Positions 39,740-50,891 of a DNA stretch of 64,000 bases are shown here, in pieces (the first letter of the stretch is position 1; the number at the start of each line of letters is the position of its first letter). The position numbers and the translations under genes were made by a program. Below the pieces are notes generated by a model. That model had not been told where the DNA came from, made no database searches, and saw only the letters and a program-made list of their open reading frames with translations. This stretch comes from Rhodopseudomonas rhenobacensis (GTDB lineage: Bacteria > Pseudomonadota > Alphaproteobacteria > Rhizobiales > Xanthobacteraceae): NCBI RefSeq assembly GCF_014203125.1, contig NZ_JACHIH010000021.1, forward strand, positions 27,177 to 91,176, written 5' to 3'.

Positions 39740-40063
39740 TCAGTCGCGCTTGCGCGAGGCCTTTTCTTCGAGCCCCGACATCGTGGTGCGCTGCGCCAGC
39801 GCCGCCTCGACCTCGTCGAGCCGGACGCCGCGCGACTTCAACAGCACCAACAGGTGAAACAGCACGTCGGCGCTTTCCGCGATCAGATGCGCGCGGTCGT
39901 TCTCGACCGCGGCGATCACCGTCTCGACGGCCTCCTCACCGAATTTCTTGGCGCAATGCTCCGGACCCTTGTCGAGCAGCTTGCGGGTGTAGGAGCCTTC
40001 GCCGCCGGACGCCGCCCGGGCGTCGACGGTGGCGGCCAGATCGTGGATCGTGAAACGGGCCAT
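39740..40063 (-). CDS. hisE: Phosphoribosyl-ATP pyrophosphatase
   Basis: HisE hydrolyses phosphoribosyl-ATP to phosphoribosyl-AMP, step two of histidine synthesis. The 107-residue helical protein has GSYTRKLLDKGPEHCAKKFGEEAVE, then VIAAVENDRAHLIAESADVLFHLLVLL, the metal-binding E/D-rich all-alpha NTP pyrophosphatase motif. It starts at ATG 40063 (MARFTIHDLAATV). It is a stand-alone HisE, not fused to HisI. It follows hisF by 60 bp. Confidence 0.96.
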   Translation of the reverse strand: MARFTIHDLAATVDARAASGGEGSYTRKLLDKGPEHCAKKFGEEAVETVIAAVENDRAHLIAESADVLFHLLVLLKSRGVRLDEVEAALAQRTTMSGLEEKASRKRD

Positions 40064-40123
40064 CGCGGGCTCCAGCTTTCTGTTGTGCGGCAGCGCGCCG
40101 ACGCTGACCAAGCAGGCCGATCG

Positions 40124-40900
40124 CTACGGATCGAGCCGCATCGGCAGTCCGGCGCGCACCATGTGGTCCTTGGCCTGGCGAATGGTGAATTCGCCGAAAT
40201 GAAAGATCGAGGCTGCCAGCACCGCGGTGGCGTGGCCGCCCCGGATGCCGTCGACCAGATGATCGAGATTGCCGACGCCGCCCGAGGCGATCACCGGCAC
40301 GGGCACGCTGTCGGCGATCGCGCTGGTCAGCGGGATGTCGAAGCCCTGCCTTGTGCCGTCGCGGTCCATCGAGGTCAGCAAAATTTCGCCGGCGCCGAGC
40401 GAGACGACTTCCTGGGCGTATTCGATGGCGTCGATGCCGGTCGAATTGCGCCCACCATGGGTGAAGATCTCCCAGCGTTCGCCACCGCCGGCGCGCTTGA
40501 CGCGCTTGGCGTCGATCGCCACCACGATGCACTGGTCGCCGAATTTTTCCGCGGCCTCTTTGACGAATTCGCGGCGCGACACCGCGGCGGAATTGATCGA
40601 GACCTTGTCGGCGCCGGATCGCAGCAGCACCTTGATGTCGTCCACGGTGCGCACGCCGCCGCCGACGGTCAGCGGCATGAAGCAGGCCTCCGCGGTGCGC
40701 TTGACGACATCCAGCATGATGCCGCGTTTCTCGTGGGTCGCGGTGATATCGAGGAAGCACAGCTCATCCGCGCCGGCGGCGTCATAGGCGATCGCGGCTT
40801 CCACCGGATCGCCGGCGTCGCGCAGGTCGACGAAGTTGATGCCCTTGACGACGCGGCCGTCCTTGACGTCGAGGCAGGGGATGACGCGAACTTTGAACAT
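40124..40900 (-). CDS. hisF: Imidazole glycerol phosphate synthase cyclase subunit
   Basis: HisF is the TIM-barrel subunit that uses ammonia from HisH to form imidazole glycerol phosphate and AICAR. The 258-residue protein begins [20 protein letters not shown] with the catalytic Asp in LDVKDG, has [29 protein letters not shown] and the second catalytic Asp in TSMDRDGT. It is preceded immediately by the stop of an unrelated small gene. Confidence 0.98.
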   Translation of the reverse strand: MFKVRVIPCLDVKDGRVVKGINFVDLRDAGDPVEAAIAYDAAGADELCFLDITATHEKRGIMLDVVKRTAEACFMPLTVGGGVRTVDDIKVLLRSGADKVSINSAAVSRREFVKEAAEKFGDQCIVVAIDAKRVKRAGGGERWEIFTHGGRNSTGIDAIEYAQEVVSLGAGEILLTSMDRDGTRQGFDIPLTSAIADSVPVPVIASGGVGNLDHLVDGIRGGHATAVLAASIFHFGEFTIRQAKDHMVRAGLPMRLDP

Positions 40901-41188
40901 CTATTCTGCTGCCGAGGCGAGAGACTTGTTCTTGATGAAATCCCAATAGACGCCCGGCATCCGACCGCCAAACTCACTGGATGGGATTTCTGTAATGAAG
41001 AACAGCCGCGAACCGGCGAACGGAATGAAGCGGTTCGACAACTCGGAGACGGACAGCCCGCTGCGTACAAAGCACACGTGAGCATCGAGTTCGATCATCT
41101 CGGCATTCTCGTCGAGACTGTCCACGAATGCGCGCAGATCGAGGTCGGCTCCGTTGCCGTCATCAAATACCAGAAGGCGGGTTTCCAT
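40901..41188 (-). CDS. Hypothetical small protein between hisA and hisF
   Basis: A 95-residue soluble protein beginning METRLLVFDDGNGADLDLRA, with SLDENAEMIELDAHVCFVRSG and RLFFITEIPSSEFGGRMPG. No family is recognised. The start at 41188 overlaps the end of the upstream membrane-protein gene by 26 bases, and its TAG stop abuts the hisF ATG with no gap, so it is embedded in his operon translation. The region is visibly less GC-rich than hisA and hisF. A cytosolic partner or immunity-like protein to the adjacent membrane protein is one idea; nothing in the sequence proves it. Confidence 0.6.
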   Translation of the reverse strand: METRLLVFDDGNGADLDLRAFVDSLDENAEMIELDAHVCFVRSGLSVSELSNRFIPFAGSRLFFITEIPSSEFGGRMPGVYWDFIKNKSLASAAE

Positions 41189-41552
41189 CTTTTCCTCCGT
41201 GATCGTGCTCGATGCTGCCGATCTCGTTCGTCGAGGTGACAATGACGGGCTTACGACCCTTCCTGTACCGAAACTTCAGCTCCTGGAGACGCACTCTGTA
41301 CTCCTCGGATTGAAGCCGGTCAGGATCGCGAAACAATAATATAAAATAAGCGACGATCGCTGGAAAACAAAACGCTGCCGCCAATGCGATCGCGATCAGC
41401 TGGGAAAGCCCGTCGGTCAGCACCGCCGTGAGAAGAAACATCGGCGCCGCAAAACCGGCCAGCCACAGCATCGGATTGACCGCCGTACGCACCACGCGGA
41501 TCGTATCGATCCGCGATAGTCCGGCACGAACGATCTGATCGAGCTTCAACAT
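41163..41552 (-). CDS. Hypothetical two-helix membrane protein between hisA and hisF
   Basis: A 129-residue protein with two membrane helices, around residues 28-45 (PMLWLAGFAAPMFLLTAV) and 50-75, and a basic cytosolic C-terminal region (YRVRLQELKFRYRKGRKP). No known family is recognised. It starts 8 bp after hisA and overlaps the next small gene by 26 bases. Line 41341-41400 is 50 percent GC by hand count against 68 percent in a comparable hisA line (42001-42060), consistent with foreign origin or relaxed selection. Confidence 0.6.
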   Translation of the reverse strand: MLKLDQIVRAGLSRIDTIRVVRTAVNPMLWLAGFAAPMFLLTAVLTDGLSQLIAIALAAAFCFPAIVAYFILLFRDPDRLQSEEYRVRLQELKFRYRKGRKPVIVTSTNEIGSIEHDHGGKDGNPPSGI

Positions 41553-41560
41553 CAGTCTTC

Positions 41561-43242
<1,682 letters not shown>

Positions 43243-43246
<4 letters not shown>

Positions 43247-43752
43247 CGCGACGACCCCGGACGCGGAAACAGCCCGAAAATGTCCTGCTGCACCGAACTC
43301 GGCGACGCCGAGCGGGTCGGCGGCGGCGCGCCGCGCTCCACCGGCGGCCGATAGTCGTCGCTCGGCCGCGCCGCGTTCCAGCGGTCGAAGAACCGCCGCT
43401 CGGCGGCGTCCGCGTCGGCGGCCACCACCAGATCGATCTGCCGCCAGCCGCGGCGCGACAGCGTCCAGCGCCGCAAGGTGGCGGCTTCCAGCCCCATCAA
43501 CAGCGCGATCAACAGCATCACGGCGAAACGGCTGCCGGCGCCGGCATGCGCGGCGCTCATGATTACGGTCGCCACCACGTTCAGCGCGACATAGCCGAAG
43601 AGCGCCAGCCACAGCCGGTGATAGAGCAGCCAGAACGGCCCGGCGAGAAACGCCCAGACATGAAACCCGTCGCGCACGAACACGAAACGCTCGGCCGAAC
43701 TCGGGCGGTTGGTCGGCGCCGCGACCGGCGCATGCACTGTGTAAACCGACAT
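43243..43752 (-). CDS. DUF2628 membrane protein in the his operon
   Basis: A 169-residue protein of the DUF2628 family: a charged N-terminus ([18 protein letters not shown]), two membrane segments ([20 protein letters not shown] to VIMSAAHAG and [18 protein letters not shown]), and a Pro/Arg-rich C-terminus. It lies between hisB and hisH with a four-base overlap to hisH. DUF2628 genes in the his operon are common in related genomes; the role is unknown. The start is ATG 43752 or GTG 43755. Confidence 0.82.
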
Positions 43753-43776
43753 CACGGTTCTCCAACCGATAGGCGA

Positions 43777-44370
43777 TCAGCCGCCGAGCTGACCCTTGGT
43801 GGACGGCACTTCGCCGGCCGCGGCGGGATCGATCGCCACCGCGGCGCGCAGCACCCGCGCCAGACCCTTGAAGCAGGATTCGGCGATGTGGTGGCTGTTC
43901 TCGCCATATAGGGTCTCGACGTGCAGAGTCACACCCGCATTCATCGCGAAGGCGTTGAACCATTCGCGCACCAGCTCGGTGTCGAATTCGCCGATCTTGT
44001 CGCGCGGAAACTCGGCCTTGAACACCAGCGTCGGGCGGCCGGAAATGTCGATCACCACGCGGGTCAGGGTCTCGTCCATCGGCAGATGGATGCCGGCATA
44101 GCGGGTGATCCCGGCCATGTTGCCGAGCGCCTGCTTGACCGCCTGGCCGAGCGCGATGCCGACGTCCTCGGTGGTGTGGTGATAGTCGATATGCAGATCG
44201 CCGACCGCCTTGACGGTCATGTCGATCCGCGAATGCCGGGCCAGCAGATCCAGCATATGGTCGAAGAACCCGATCCCGGTCGCGATATTCGACACGCCGG
44301 TGCCGTCGAGGTCGACCGTGACCTCGATCGCGGTTTCCTTGGTCTTGCGCTTGATCGTCGCCGTGCGCAT
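43777..44370 (-). CDS. hisB: Imidazoleglycerol-phosphate dehydratase
   Basis: HisB dehydrates imidazole glycerol phosphate in histidine synthesis. The 197-residue monofunctional enzyme has the manganese-binding His clusters [33 protein letters not shown] and the C-terminal [16 protein letters not shown]. It lacks the HisB phosphatase domain of E. coli. It is the first gene of the his cluster seen here and is divergent from hslV. Confidence 0.98.
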   Translation of the reverse strand: MRTATIKRKTKETAIEVTVDLDGTGVSNIATGIGFFDHMLDLLARHSRIDMTVKAVGDLHIDYHHTTEDVGIALGQAVKQALGNMAGITRYAGIHLPMDETLTRVVIDISGRPTLVFKAEFPRDKIGEFDTELVREWFNAFAMNAGVTLHVETLYGENSHHIAESCFKGLARVLRAAVAIDPAAAGEVPSTKGQLGG

Positions 44371-44548
44371 GAAGCGGGCTCTCCGGGGCTGAAAACGCGG
44401 CCCTTTTAACAGGACGATGACGGCTTCGCTACAGCCGAACGGGCGGCCACGCCCCGTCTTGCGGCTATGGTGAGCGAAAACCGCGCGCCAGCCGCGATTT
44501 GCATCCGGCGCGGCGCGTGCCTAGATCAGCGCTCTCACGAGGATTCCC

Positions 44549-45124
44549 ATGACCCCACATTTTTCGGCCTCCGGCGAAGGATCGTCGCCCCAGGTTTGGC
44601 ACGGCACCACCATTCTGACCGTCCGCAAGGGCGGCCGCGTGGTGATCGGCGGCGACGGCCAGGTCTCGATCGGCCAGACCGTGATCAAATCCAACGCCCG
44701 CAAGGTGCGCAAACTCGGCAAGGGCGACGTCATCGGCGGCTTCGCCGGCGCCACCGCCGACGCCTTCACGCTGTTCGAGCGGCTCGAGGCCAAGCTCGAG
44801 CAATATCCCGGGCAATTGACCCGCGCCGCGGTCGAACTCGCCAAGGACTGGCGCACCGACCGCTATCTGCGACGGCTCGAGGCGATGATGATCGTCGCCG
44901 ACAAGGAGGTTTCGCTGGTGTTGACCGGCACCGGCGACGTGCTGGAGCCGGAAGCCGGCGTGATGGCGATCGGCTCCGGCGGCAATTACGCGCTGGCCGC
45001 GGCGCGCGCGCTGATCGACAGCGACAAGGACGCCGAGGCGATCGTCCGCCGCTCGCTGGATATCGCCGCCGACATCTGCGTCTACACCAACCGCAACGTC
45101 ACCGTGGAAACGCTGAGCGCGTGA
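44549..45124 (+). CDS. hslV: ATP-dependent protease subunit HslV (ClpQ)
   Basis: HslV is the proteasome-like peptidase of the HslUV protease. The 191-residue precursor has the N-terminal nucleophile in [20 protein letters not shown], so removal of 19 residues would expose Thr20. [18 protein letters not shown] is also typical. A propeptide of this length is common in Alphaproteobacteria. CGAGGATTCCC provides the ribosome-binding site. It is followed by hslU after 82 bp. Confidence 0.97.
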   Translation: MTPHFSASGEGSSPQVWHGTTILTVRKGGRVVIGGDGQVSIGQTVIKSNARKVRKLGKGDVIGGFAGATADAFTLFERLEAKLEQYPGQLTRAAVELAKDWRTDRYLRRLEAMMIVADKEVSLVLTGTGDVLEPEAGVMAIGSGGNYALAAARALIDSDKDAEAIVRRSLDIAADICVYTNRNVTVETLSA

Positions 45125-45206
45125 TCGCGATCTTTTTCCCCTCACCCGGCACGGACGTCGTCCGCGCTACCCTCTTCGCTGAGAGAAGAGGGAAAGAAGC
45201 AGAGAC

Positions 45207-46511
45207 ATGACCGACTTTTCCCCCCGCGAAATCGTTTCCGAACTCGACCGTTTCATCGTCGGCCAGCACGACGCCAAGCGCGCGGTGTCGATCGCGCTGC
45301 GCAACCGCTGGCGGCGGCTGCAGCTCGAAGGCAGCTTGCGCGAGGAAGTGTTGCCGAAGAACATTCTGATGATCGGGCCGACCGGGGTCGGCAAGACCGA
45401 GATCGCACGGCGGCTGGCGAAGCTCGCCGGCGCGCCGTTCATCAAGGTCGAGGCCACCAAATTCACCGAGGTCGGCTATGTCGGCCGCGACGTCGAACAG
45501 ATCATCCGCGATCTGCTCGAGGTGGCGATCGCCCAGATCCGCGAGAAGAAGCGCAAGGACGTCGAGGCCCGCGCCCAGATCGCCGCCGAAGAGCGCGTGC
45601 TCGACGCGCTGGTCGGCGCCAATTCGAGCGCGGCGACGCGGGATTCGTTTCGCAAGAAGCTGCGCGCCGGCGAACTCAACGACAAGGAGATCGAGGTCGA
45701 GACCCAATCCACCGGCGGCGGGCCGTCGATGTTCGAAATTCCCGGCATGCCGGGCGCCCAGATGGGCGCGATCTCGCTCGGCGACATCTTCGGCAAGATG
45801 GGCGGCCGCACCAAGACCAGGCGGCTGACGGTTGCGGACTCCCACGAGCTGCTGGTCAACGAGGAAGCCGACAAGCTTCTGGACAGCGATCAGCTGGTGC
45901 AGGAAGCGATCAATGCGGTCGAGAACAACGGCATCGTGTTTCTCGACGAGATCGACAAGATCTGCGTCCGCGACGGCCGCTCGGGCGGCGAGGTGTCGCG
46001 CGAGGGCGTGCAGCGCGACCTGTTGCCCTTGATCGAAGGCACCACGGTGTCGACCAAGCACGGCGCGGTGAAGACCGACCACATCCTGTTCATCGCCTCG
46101 GGCGCCTTCCACATCGCCAAGCCCTCCGACCTGTTGCCGGAATTGCAGGGCCGGCTGCCGATCCGGGTCGAACTCAACGCGCTGACCCGCGATGACATGC
46201 GGCGGATTCTCACCGAGCCGGAAGCCTCGCTGATCAAGCAATATGTCGCGCTGCTGCAGACCGAGGGCGTCACGCTCGAGATCACCAATGAGGCGATCGA
46301 CGCGCTGGCCGACGTCGCGGTGGCGGTCAATTCCAGCGTCGAGAACATCGGCGCGCGGCGGCTGCAGACGGTGATGGAGCGGGTGCTCGACGAGGTGTCG
46401 TTCACAGCACCCGACCGCAGCGGCGAGACCATCCAGGTCGACGCCGCCTATGTGCAGAAGCACGTCGGCGATCTCGCCAAGAACGCGGATCTGAGCCGGT
46501 TTATTTTGTGA
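45207..46511 (+). CDS. hslU: ATPase subunit HslU (ClpY)
   Basis: HslU is the AAA+ unfoldase that feeds HslV. The 434-residue protein begins [20 protein letters not shown]. It has Walker [17 protein letters not shown], the pore loop [10 protein letters not shown], an intermediate domain, Walker [12 protein letters not shown], the sensor region RLPIRVEL and the C-terminal DLSRFIL that docks into HslV. Length and motifs are standard. Confidence 0.99.
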   Translation: MTDFSPREIVSELDRFIVGQHDAKRAVSIALRNRWRRLQLEGSLREEVLPKNILMIGPTGVGKTEIARRLAKLAGAPFIKVEATKFTEVGYVGRDVEQIIRDLLEVAIAQIREKKRKDVEARAQIAAEERVLDALVGANSSAATRDSFRKKLRAGELNDKEIEVETQSTGGGPSMFEIPGMPGAQMGAISLGDIFGKMGGRTKTRRLTVADSHELLVNEEADKLLDSDQLVQEAINAVENNGIVFLDEIDKICVRDGRSGGEVSREGVQRDLLPLIEGTTVSTKHGAVKTDHILFIASGAFHIAKPSDLLPELQGRLPIRVELNALTRDDMRRILTEPEASLIKQYVALLQTEGVTLEITNEAIDALADVAVAVNSSVENIGARRLQTVMERVLDEVSFTAPDRSGETIQVDAAYVQKHVGDLAKNADLSRFIL

Positions 46512-46573
46512 GGATTGGCGTTTTGTAAGTCGATCGGCGGGCGCGTTGCTTTGCGCGACTCCGCAAGCACAGC

Positions 46574-46673
46574 GGTCATCGCCCGGCTTGACCGGGCGAC
46601 CCAGTATTCCAGAGCGTTGAGATTGAACATCCGCGCTCTGCAATACTGGATCCCCGCTTTCGTGGGGATGACG
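46574..46673. repeat. Inverted intergenic repeat (CCAGTATTCCAGAG type)
   Basis: It starts GGTCATCGCCCGGCTTGACC and ends CGCTTTCGTGGGGATGACGG. Inner arms CCAGTATTCCAGAG and CTCTGCAATACTGG are inverted to each other. It lies between the convergent hslU and Smr genes. Confidence 0.65.
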
Positions 46674-46740
46674 GCCCAGGGTGGAGCAGCGCCGTGCGCC
46701 ACCGACGAGCGCACTGCGTCCGGGGCACGGCGCTCTGCCG

Positions 46741-47361
46741 CTATCTGACCCGCCGCACCCGCACATACAGCGCGCCTTCGCCGCCGTGGCCGATGTGGGC
46801 TTCCTCGAATCCGACCACCAGCGTGCGGAATTCCGGCAGGCCAAGCCAATGCGGCACTTGGCGGCGCAGGATGCCGCGTTCGGATTCCGGACCGACGGTG
46901 CGGCCCTTGCCGGTGATCACCAGCACGAAGGTCATGCCCTCAAGGCTGGCGCGATGCAGGAACGACAACAGCGCGCCATGCGCCCTGGTCTGCGTCATGC
47001 CGTGCAGGTCGATGCGGCCGTCGATGCTCTTTTTGCCGCGCGACAGATGCGCGCGCTCGCGCCGGCCGATCGGCGCCAGCGGCGGCGCCGGGCGCGGCGC
47101 ATCGAGCTTCGGCGGCGGCTTGATCTTGAGCGGAGCGATCGGTTTGACCGCCGCGAGTTTCACGGCCGATTTCAAAGCGCCGACCGCCGATTCGGGCGCT
47201 GCCGCCGCGGTCGCGGTCGGTTTGGCGACGCGGTGCTTCTTGCGCAGCGGCTTGACCTGTTTGGCGACGCTTTCCCACAGCTCGCGCTCCGGCTCGCTGA
47301 GCGCGCGGCGACGGCGGGACGGAACGACAGGGTCGGAGAGCTGCGGCGGCTTCTTGCTCAT
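46741..47361 (-). CDS. Smr (small MutS-related) domain protein
   Basis: A 206-residue protein with a basic, Ala/Pro/Lys-rich N-terminal half and a C-terminal Smr domain: IDLHGMTQTRAHGALLSFL, LVITGKGRTVG and the ending HIGHGGEGALYVRVRRVR. Smr domains are nicking-nuclease or RNA-cleaving modules (E. coli SmrA/SmrB); SmrB cleaves mRNA at collided ribosomes. Which of these this protein does is unclear. The start at 47361 overlaps the mltA stop by four bases. Confidence 0.85.
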   Translation of the reverse strand: MSKKPPQLSDPVVPSRRRRALSEPERELWESVAKQVKPLRKKHRVAKPTATAAAAPESAVGALKSAVKLAAVKPIAPLKIKPPPKLDAPRPAPPLAPIGRRERAHLSRGKKSIDGRIDLHGMTQTRAHGALLSFLHRASLEGMTFVLVITGKGRTVGPESERGILRRQVPHWLGLPEFRTLVVGFEEAHIGHGGEGALYVRVRRVR

Positions 47362-49001
47362 CGCACCCCGTGCCAGCGGCGATGATGCCGCCACGGCCGA
47401 TGCTGCCGGCTCCGCGCCGGCCGGATCTCGGGAGCGGCCGCCGGTCGCGCCTCCGGCAGCGGCACCGCCGCGGTGGCCGCCGCCGCACCTGGCTTATTGG
47501 CTGACTCTGCCGCCGACGGCGCGGCGGCCGATGGCGCAGACTTGGCCGCCTCCACGCTTGGTGCTGTGGCGCTTGGCGCTACGACGCTTGCCGGCTCGGC
47601 GGGCTTTTGATCGCCGGTCGACTTCGGCTGCTGCAGGTGCGGAAACAGCTTTGCTATTTTCGCGGACGGCCGCGCTTCCGGCAGCGGCATGGTGCGCGCC
47701 CGTGCCATGGGATCGAGGCTGTTCGGCAGCAGCATGACGAAGCGGGCGCCGTGGCGCAGCCGGCCGGACACCCTCCCGGCCTCGGCCCCGGCGCCGAAAT
47801 ACAGGTCGGCGCGGGCCGGGCCGACGATCGCCGAGCCGGTGTCCTGCGCCACCATCAGGCGCCGATACGGCGTCTTCGATTGCTCGGACTCGATCGGCAG
47901 ATCGGCCTCGATGAAAAACGGCGTGCCGTAGACGTGCAGCGCCTTGTCGACCGCGATCGAGCGTCCCGGCGTCAGCGGCACGCCCTGCGCGCCGACCGCC
48001 TCGTCCTTGTCGGACAGATCGACCGCGCGGAAGAACACGTAGGAACGGTTCTGCCGGCGCAGCTCATTGGCGCCGTCGGGATTGTCCTCCATCCACTGCC
48101 GGATCCGCTGCATCGACATCTGCTCTTTCGGAATGATGTTGCGCTCGATCAGGATGCGGCCGACCGGGGTGTAGGGATAACCGTTATGCGCGTCGTAATT
48201 GATTCGCAGCGTGGTGCCGTCGTCGAAACGCACCCGCGCCGAGCCCTGGATCTGGGTGAACAACAGATCGGTCTGGCTCTTCAGCCAGCACAATTCCAAC
48301 CCGCGGCCGGCGATGACGCCGTCCTCGATCGCGCCGCGATCGTAATACGGCACCAGCTTGCGGCGGCCGATTTTGCGAAACACCTCGCCCTTGTTGGGCA
48401 AGCCGCTGGCGCCCTGGCTGACGCCGCGGACGAACAGATTGGACGGCCGCCGATACACCGGCACGGTGTAGACGTCGGTCTGGGTGCGCGAGCCGTCCAG
48501 CACCGGCTCGTAATAGCCGGTGACGAAACCGTCGGTCTCGCCGAGTTTGGAAATCCGCACCGGCCGAAAATGCCGTTCGAAAAACCCCCGGGCCTCCGCC
48601 GGCTCGCTGATGTCGGTGGCGCGGGCGATGCGGCAGGGTTCGCGGAGCGAGCCGCCGAGCGGCTTGGTCTCGTTGGGCGGGCCGCGCTGCGCCGCGATCG
48701 GCTTGCAGCTGGCGCGAAACGCCTTGAAGGCGGCGAGCTGATCGTCGTCGCGCCAGCCGGCGACGTCGTCCCAGCCGACCGGCACATATTGGCCGTTCGG
48801 AATTTCCAGCGGCCAGACCGCCGCGTGGCGATGCCGCGGCAGGTGATGCCGGGCGTCGGCCGGAGCCGGCGCGAACCCGCACGCGGCCGCAAGCGCCGCG
48901 CAGACCGCGGCGCGGCAGCCGCGCTTAATGGACGCTGCCGGTGCCGACCAGCTTCCAGTTCGGATCGCGCGATCCGACGTCTCGGGCAAATGTCCAAACA
49001 T
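47358..49001 (-). CDS. mltA: Membrane-bound lytic murein transglycosylase A
   Basis: MltA cleaves peptidoglycan glycosidic bonds to form anhydro-muropeptides. The protein has a signal-like segment (CRAAVCAALAAACGFAPAPADA), the MltA barrel domain (GFVTGYYEPVLDGSRT, LFTQIQGSARVRFDDG) and the 3D domain with catalytic Asp in MVAQDTGSAIVGPARADLYFG. The typical protein stops soon after this, whereas this one continues about 110 residues in an Ala/Pro/Ser-rich tail with two PLPEARP motifs. The start is uncertain: ATG 49001 lies inside the upstream Tim44-like gene, and an ATT at 48929 would place the start exactly before the signal peptide. A canonical start between them is absent. Confidence 0.88.
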   Translation of the reverse strand: MFGHLPETSDRAIRTGSWSAPAASIKRGCRAAVCAALAAACGFAPAPADARHHLPRHRHAAVWPLEIPNGQYVPVGWDDVAGWRDDDQLAAFKAFRASCKPIAAQRGPPNETKPLGGSLREPCRIARATDISEPAEARGFFERHFRPVRISKLGETDGFVTGYYEPVLDGSRTQTDVYTVPVYRRPSNLFVRGVSQGASGLPNKGEVFRKIGRRKLVPYYDRGAIEDGVIAGRGLELCWLKSQTDLLFTQIQGSARVRFDDGTTLRINYDAHNGYPYTPVGRILIERNIIPKEQMSMQRIRQWMEDNPDGANELRRQNRSYVFFRAVDLSDKDEAVGAQGVPLTPGRSIAVDKALHVYGTPFFIEADLPIESEQSKTPYRRLMVAQDTGSAIVGPARADLYFGAGAEAGRVSGRLRHGARFVMLLPNSLDPMARARTMPLPEARPSAKIAKLFPHLQQPKSTGDQKPAEPASVVAPSATAPSVEAAKSAPSAAAPSAAESANKPGAAAATAAVPLPEARPAAAPEIRPARSRQHRPWRHHRRWHGVR

Positions 49002-49623
49002 CGGTGATATCGGCGACCTTGTCCGGGTTTCCATCGACAATCGCACCCGTCTTGTCGCGGGTCACGGTGATCATCTGCGACACGAATCGCACGGTCAACT
49101 GCGCGGCATGGTCGCGCGCGTCGGCCGACACCAGTTCGGCCTTGTCGATCGAGACGAACCGGGTTTCGGTCTTCTGATCGTGTTTTTCGCGCTCGCGGAT
49201 CACCGTCTCGAAGCTGTCATAGACCTCGGTGGACAACAGATCCTTCAGCGCGCGGCGGTCGCCATTGGCGAACGCCAGCACGATCATCTCATAGGCGCCG
49301 CGGGCGCCGGTGAGGAAATGCTGCGGATCGAACGAGGAATCCTGCGCCGCGATGGCGTTGAGTCCCTGCGCCAGCGGCGTGCCGGGTTCGGCCACGCCTT
49401 TCCAGCGATCGGTCGGCGGCACCACGTCGGCGGAGGGCGTCATCGGCGCCGGATCGATCGGCGAGCCTGGCAGCGGCACGACATTGTCCGGCGCGCGCAC
49501 CACGTCGCGGGCGGCGCGATCGAACGGCGGCCGTTCATTGCCGGTTTTCTGGCCCAGCACATTGCGGAGACGCAGGAAGATAAACACCGCGAGGGCCAAG
49601 AAGATGATGGTGTAAATATCCAC
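48925..49623 (-). CDS. Tim44/TimA-like protein
   Basis: A 232-residue protein with one N-terminal membrane anchor (IYTIIFLALAVFIFLRLRNVLG) followed by a soluble Tim44-like domain (GAYEMIVLAFANGDRRALKDLL, VWTFARDVGSRDPNWKLVGTG). Mitochondrial Tim44 tethers Hsp70 to the import channel; bacterial relatives are inner-membrane proteins with no agreed role. It begins at a GTG (49623) and is encoded upstream of mltA. Placement between secB and mltA is conserved in relatives. Confidence 0.88.
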   Translation of the reverse strand: MDIYTIIFLALAVFIFLRLRNVLGQKTGNERPPFDRAARDVVRAPDNVVPLPGSPIDPAPMTPSADVVPPTDRWKGVAEPGTPLAQGLNAIAAQDSSFDPQHFLTGARGAYEMIVLAFANGDRRALKDLLSTEVYDSFETVIREREKHDQKTETRFVSIDKAELVSADARDHAAQLTVRFVSQMITVTRDKTGAIVDGNPDKVADITDVWTFARDVGSRDPNWKLVGTGSVH

Positions 49624-50093
49624 GTCGCATTCGCTTTCTGGTCATCGCCGGAGAGGTCCGGCGTCAATGCATCCCGAGGGAAGTCGGAGGTGTTGAAGTC
49701 GAAGGTTCAGCTCTTAGCATGTAGGCATGAACCGAGCCCAGCCAATGGCGGGATTTGGCACAAAGCAGCTTGTCGGCGAAGGTATCCTCATGCTGACCCT
49801 CGATTTGGCTGCAAGTGTAGCGCGTTTTGCGATTCAGGGGAAACCCGATGGTCTAGCAAGAACTGTCGTGACGTCAAAGCCTTAGCGAGATTCCGCGGTG
49901 CGACCGAAGGTCCATCGGGAGATCGGATCGAATTTTCAGCTCTTCCAGCTGGCTCGGCCGGCGCCGCGCGCATCCGTCCTTGTAGAACGCCGCGGGGCTA
50001 TGATAGCCACTCGCCCCGACAACACCTTCTCGCAATCGCGCGACATCGCAGCCAACGGCCCGTCCGTTCGGCGACGCTTTCAGGAGAATATTG
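49624..50093. other. Divergent intergenic region between the Tim44-like gene and secB
   Basis: This region of about 470 bp must carry both promoters. No open frame looks coding and no repeat family member is present. CTATGATAGCC at 49996 is a -10-like sequence upstream of secB, but a -35 at proper spacing is not clear. Confidence 0.5.
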
Positions 50094-50588
50094 ATGACCA
50101 ACGGCAACGGCGCGCCTCCGGAAGCGGCCCAGGCTCCGCAGCTCAACGTGCTGGCGCAGTACACCAAGGATCTGTCGTTCGAAAATCCGAACGCGCCGGC
50201 TTCGCTCGCCCCGCAGGCGCAGCAGCCGTCGATCAACATCCAGATCAACGTCACCGCCAACACGCTCGCCGAGAGCGAGTTCGAGGTGACGCTGTCGATC
50301 GAGGGCAAGGCCGACAACGCCGGCGCGCTGATCTTCAGCTTCGAACTGCAATATGCCGGCGTGTTCCGCATCCTCAACGTGCCGAAGGAAAACCTGCATC
50401 CGTTGGTGATGATCGAATGCCCGCGGCTGTTGTTCCCGTTCGCCCGCGAAATCATCGCCAGCGCGGTGCGCGATGGCGGCTTCCCGCCTTTGATGCTCGA
50501 TCCGGTGGATTTCGTCGGGCTGTATCGGCAGAACATGGAGCGCCAGGCCGCCGCAGCCGCGGCCGCCGACGAGGCCAAGCCGAGCTGA
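50094..50588 (+). CDS. secB: Protein-export chaperone SecB
   Basis: SecB is the tetrameric cytosolic chaperone that keeps preproteins unfolded and hands them to SecA. The 164-residue protein has [44 protein letters not shown] (in two stretches), [16 protein letters not shown] and the tail [15 protein letters not shown], all standard. The ATG at 50094 has CAGGAGAATATTG upstream. A strong intrinsic terminator follows. Confidence 0.97.
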   Translation: MTNGNGAPPEAAQAPQLNVLAQYTKDLSFENPNAPASLAPQAQQPSINIQINVTANTLAESEFEVTLSIEGKADNAGALIFSFELQYAGVFRILNVPKENLHPLVMIECPRLLFPFAREIIASAVRDGGFPPLMLDPVDFVGLYRQNMERQAAAAAAADEAKPS

Positions 50589-50627
50589 TCGGCGACGCTT
50601 CTGCAGACGTCACAAGGTTGGATTTCA

Positions 50628-50664
50628 ACAAGCCGGGTTTTCAAAGCCCGGCTTGTTTCGTTTG
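50628..50664 (+). terminator. Intrinsic terminator after secB
   Basis: ACAAGCCGGG, the loop TTTTCAAAG, then CCCGGCTTGT and TTCGTTT: a perfect 10-bp stem followed by a T-rich stretch, about 40 bp after the secB stop. Confidence 0.88.
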
Positions 50665-50709
50665 TGGCTGATGTTCGGCTTGGCTTGCTGCGCCGGCCAC
50701 ATATCAAGC

Positions 50710-50836
50710 CGTCATTCCGGGGCGCGAGAGCGTAGCTCGAGCGAACCCGGAATCTTGCCGCGCATGCTGGAATCTATCGTTGTTGCGAGATTCCGGGTTC
50801 GCTCACAGCTGACGCTGTTCGCGCCCCGGAATGACT
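50710..50836. repeat. Dispersed intergenic palindromic repeat, family A
   Basis: Starts CGTCATTCCGGGGCGCGAGA and ends TCGCGCCCCGGAATGACTC. Inner arms GCGAACCCGGAATCTTG and GCGAGATTCCGGGTTCGCT face each other. It lies between the convergent secB and dnaQ genes. Confidence 0.8.
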
Positions 50837-50891
50837 CGTTGTTGGTCGGAATCGAGTTGTTGGTCGGATCGAGCCAGATCGACGACGCCGC

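Noticed and set aside
45099..46844. 581-codon open frame opposite hslU
   Set aside because: Antisense to hslU with repetitive Asp/Arg/Gln/Leu composition and no domain.
49788..50707. Minus-strand frames across the secB upstream region and secB
   Set aside because: They are antisense to secB and run into a repeat. SecB on the plus strand is certain.
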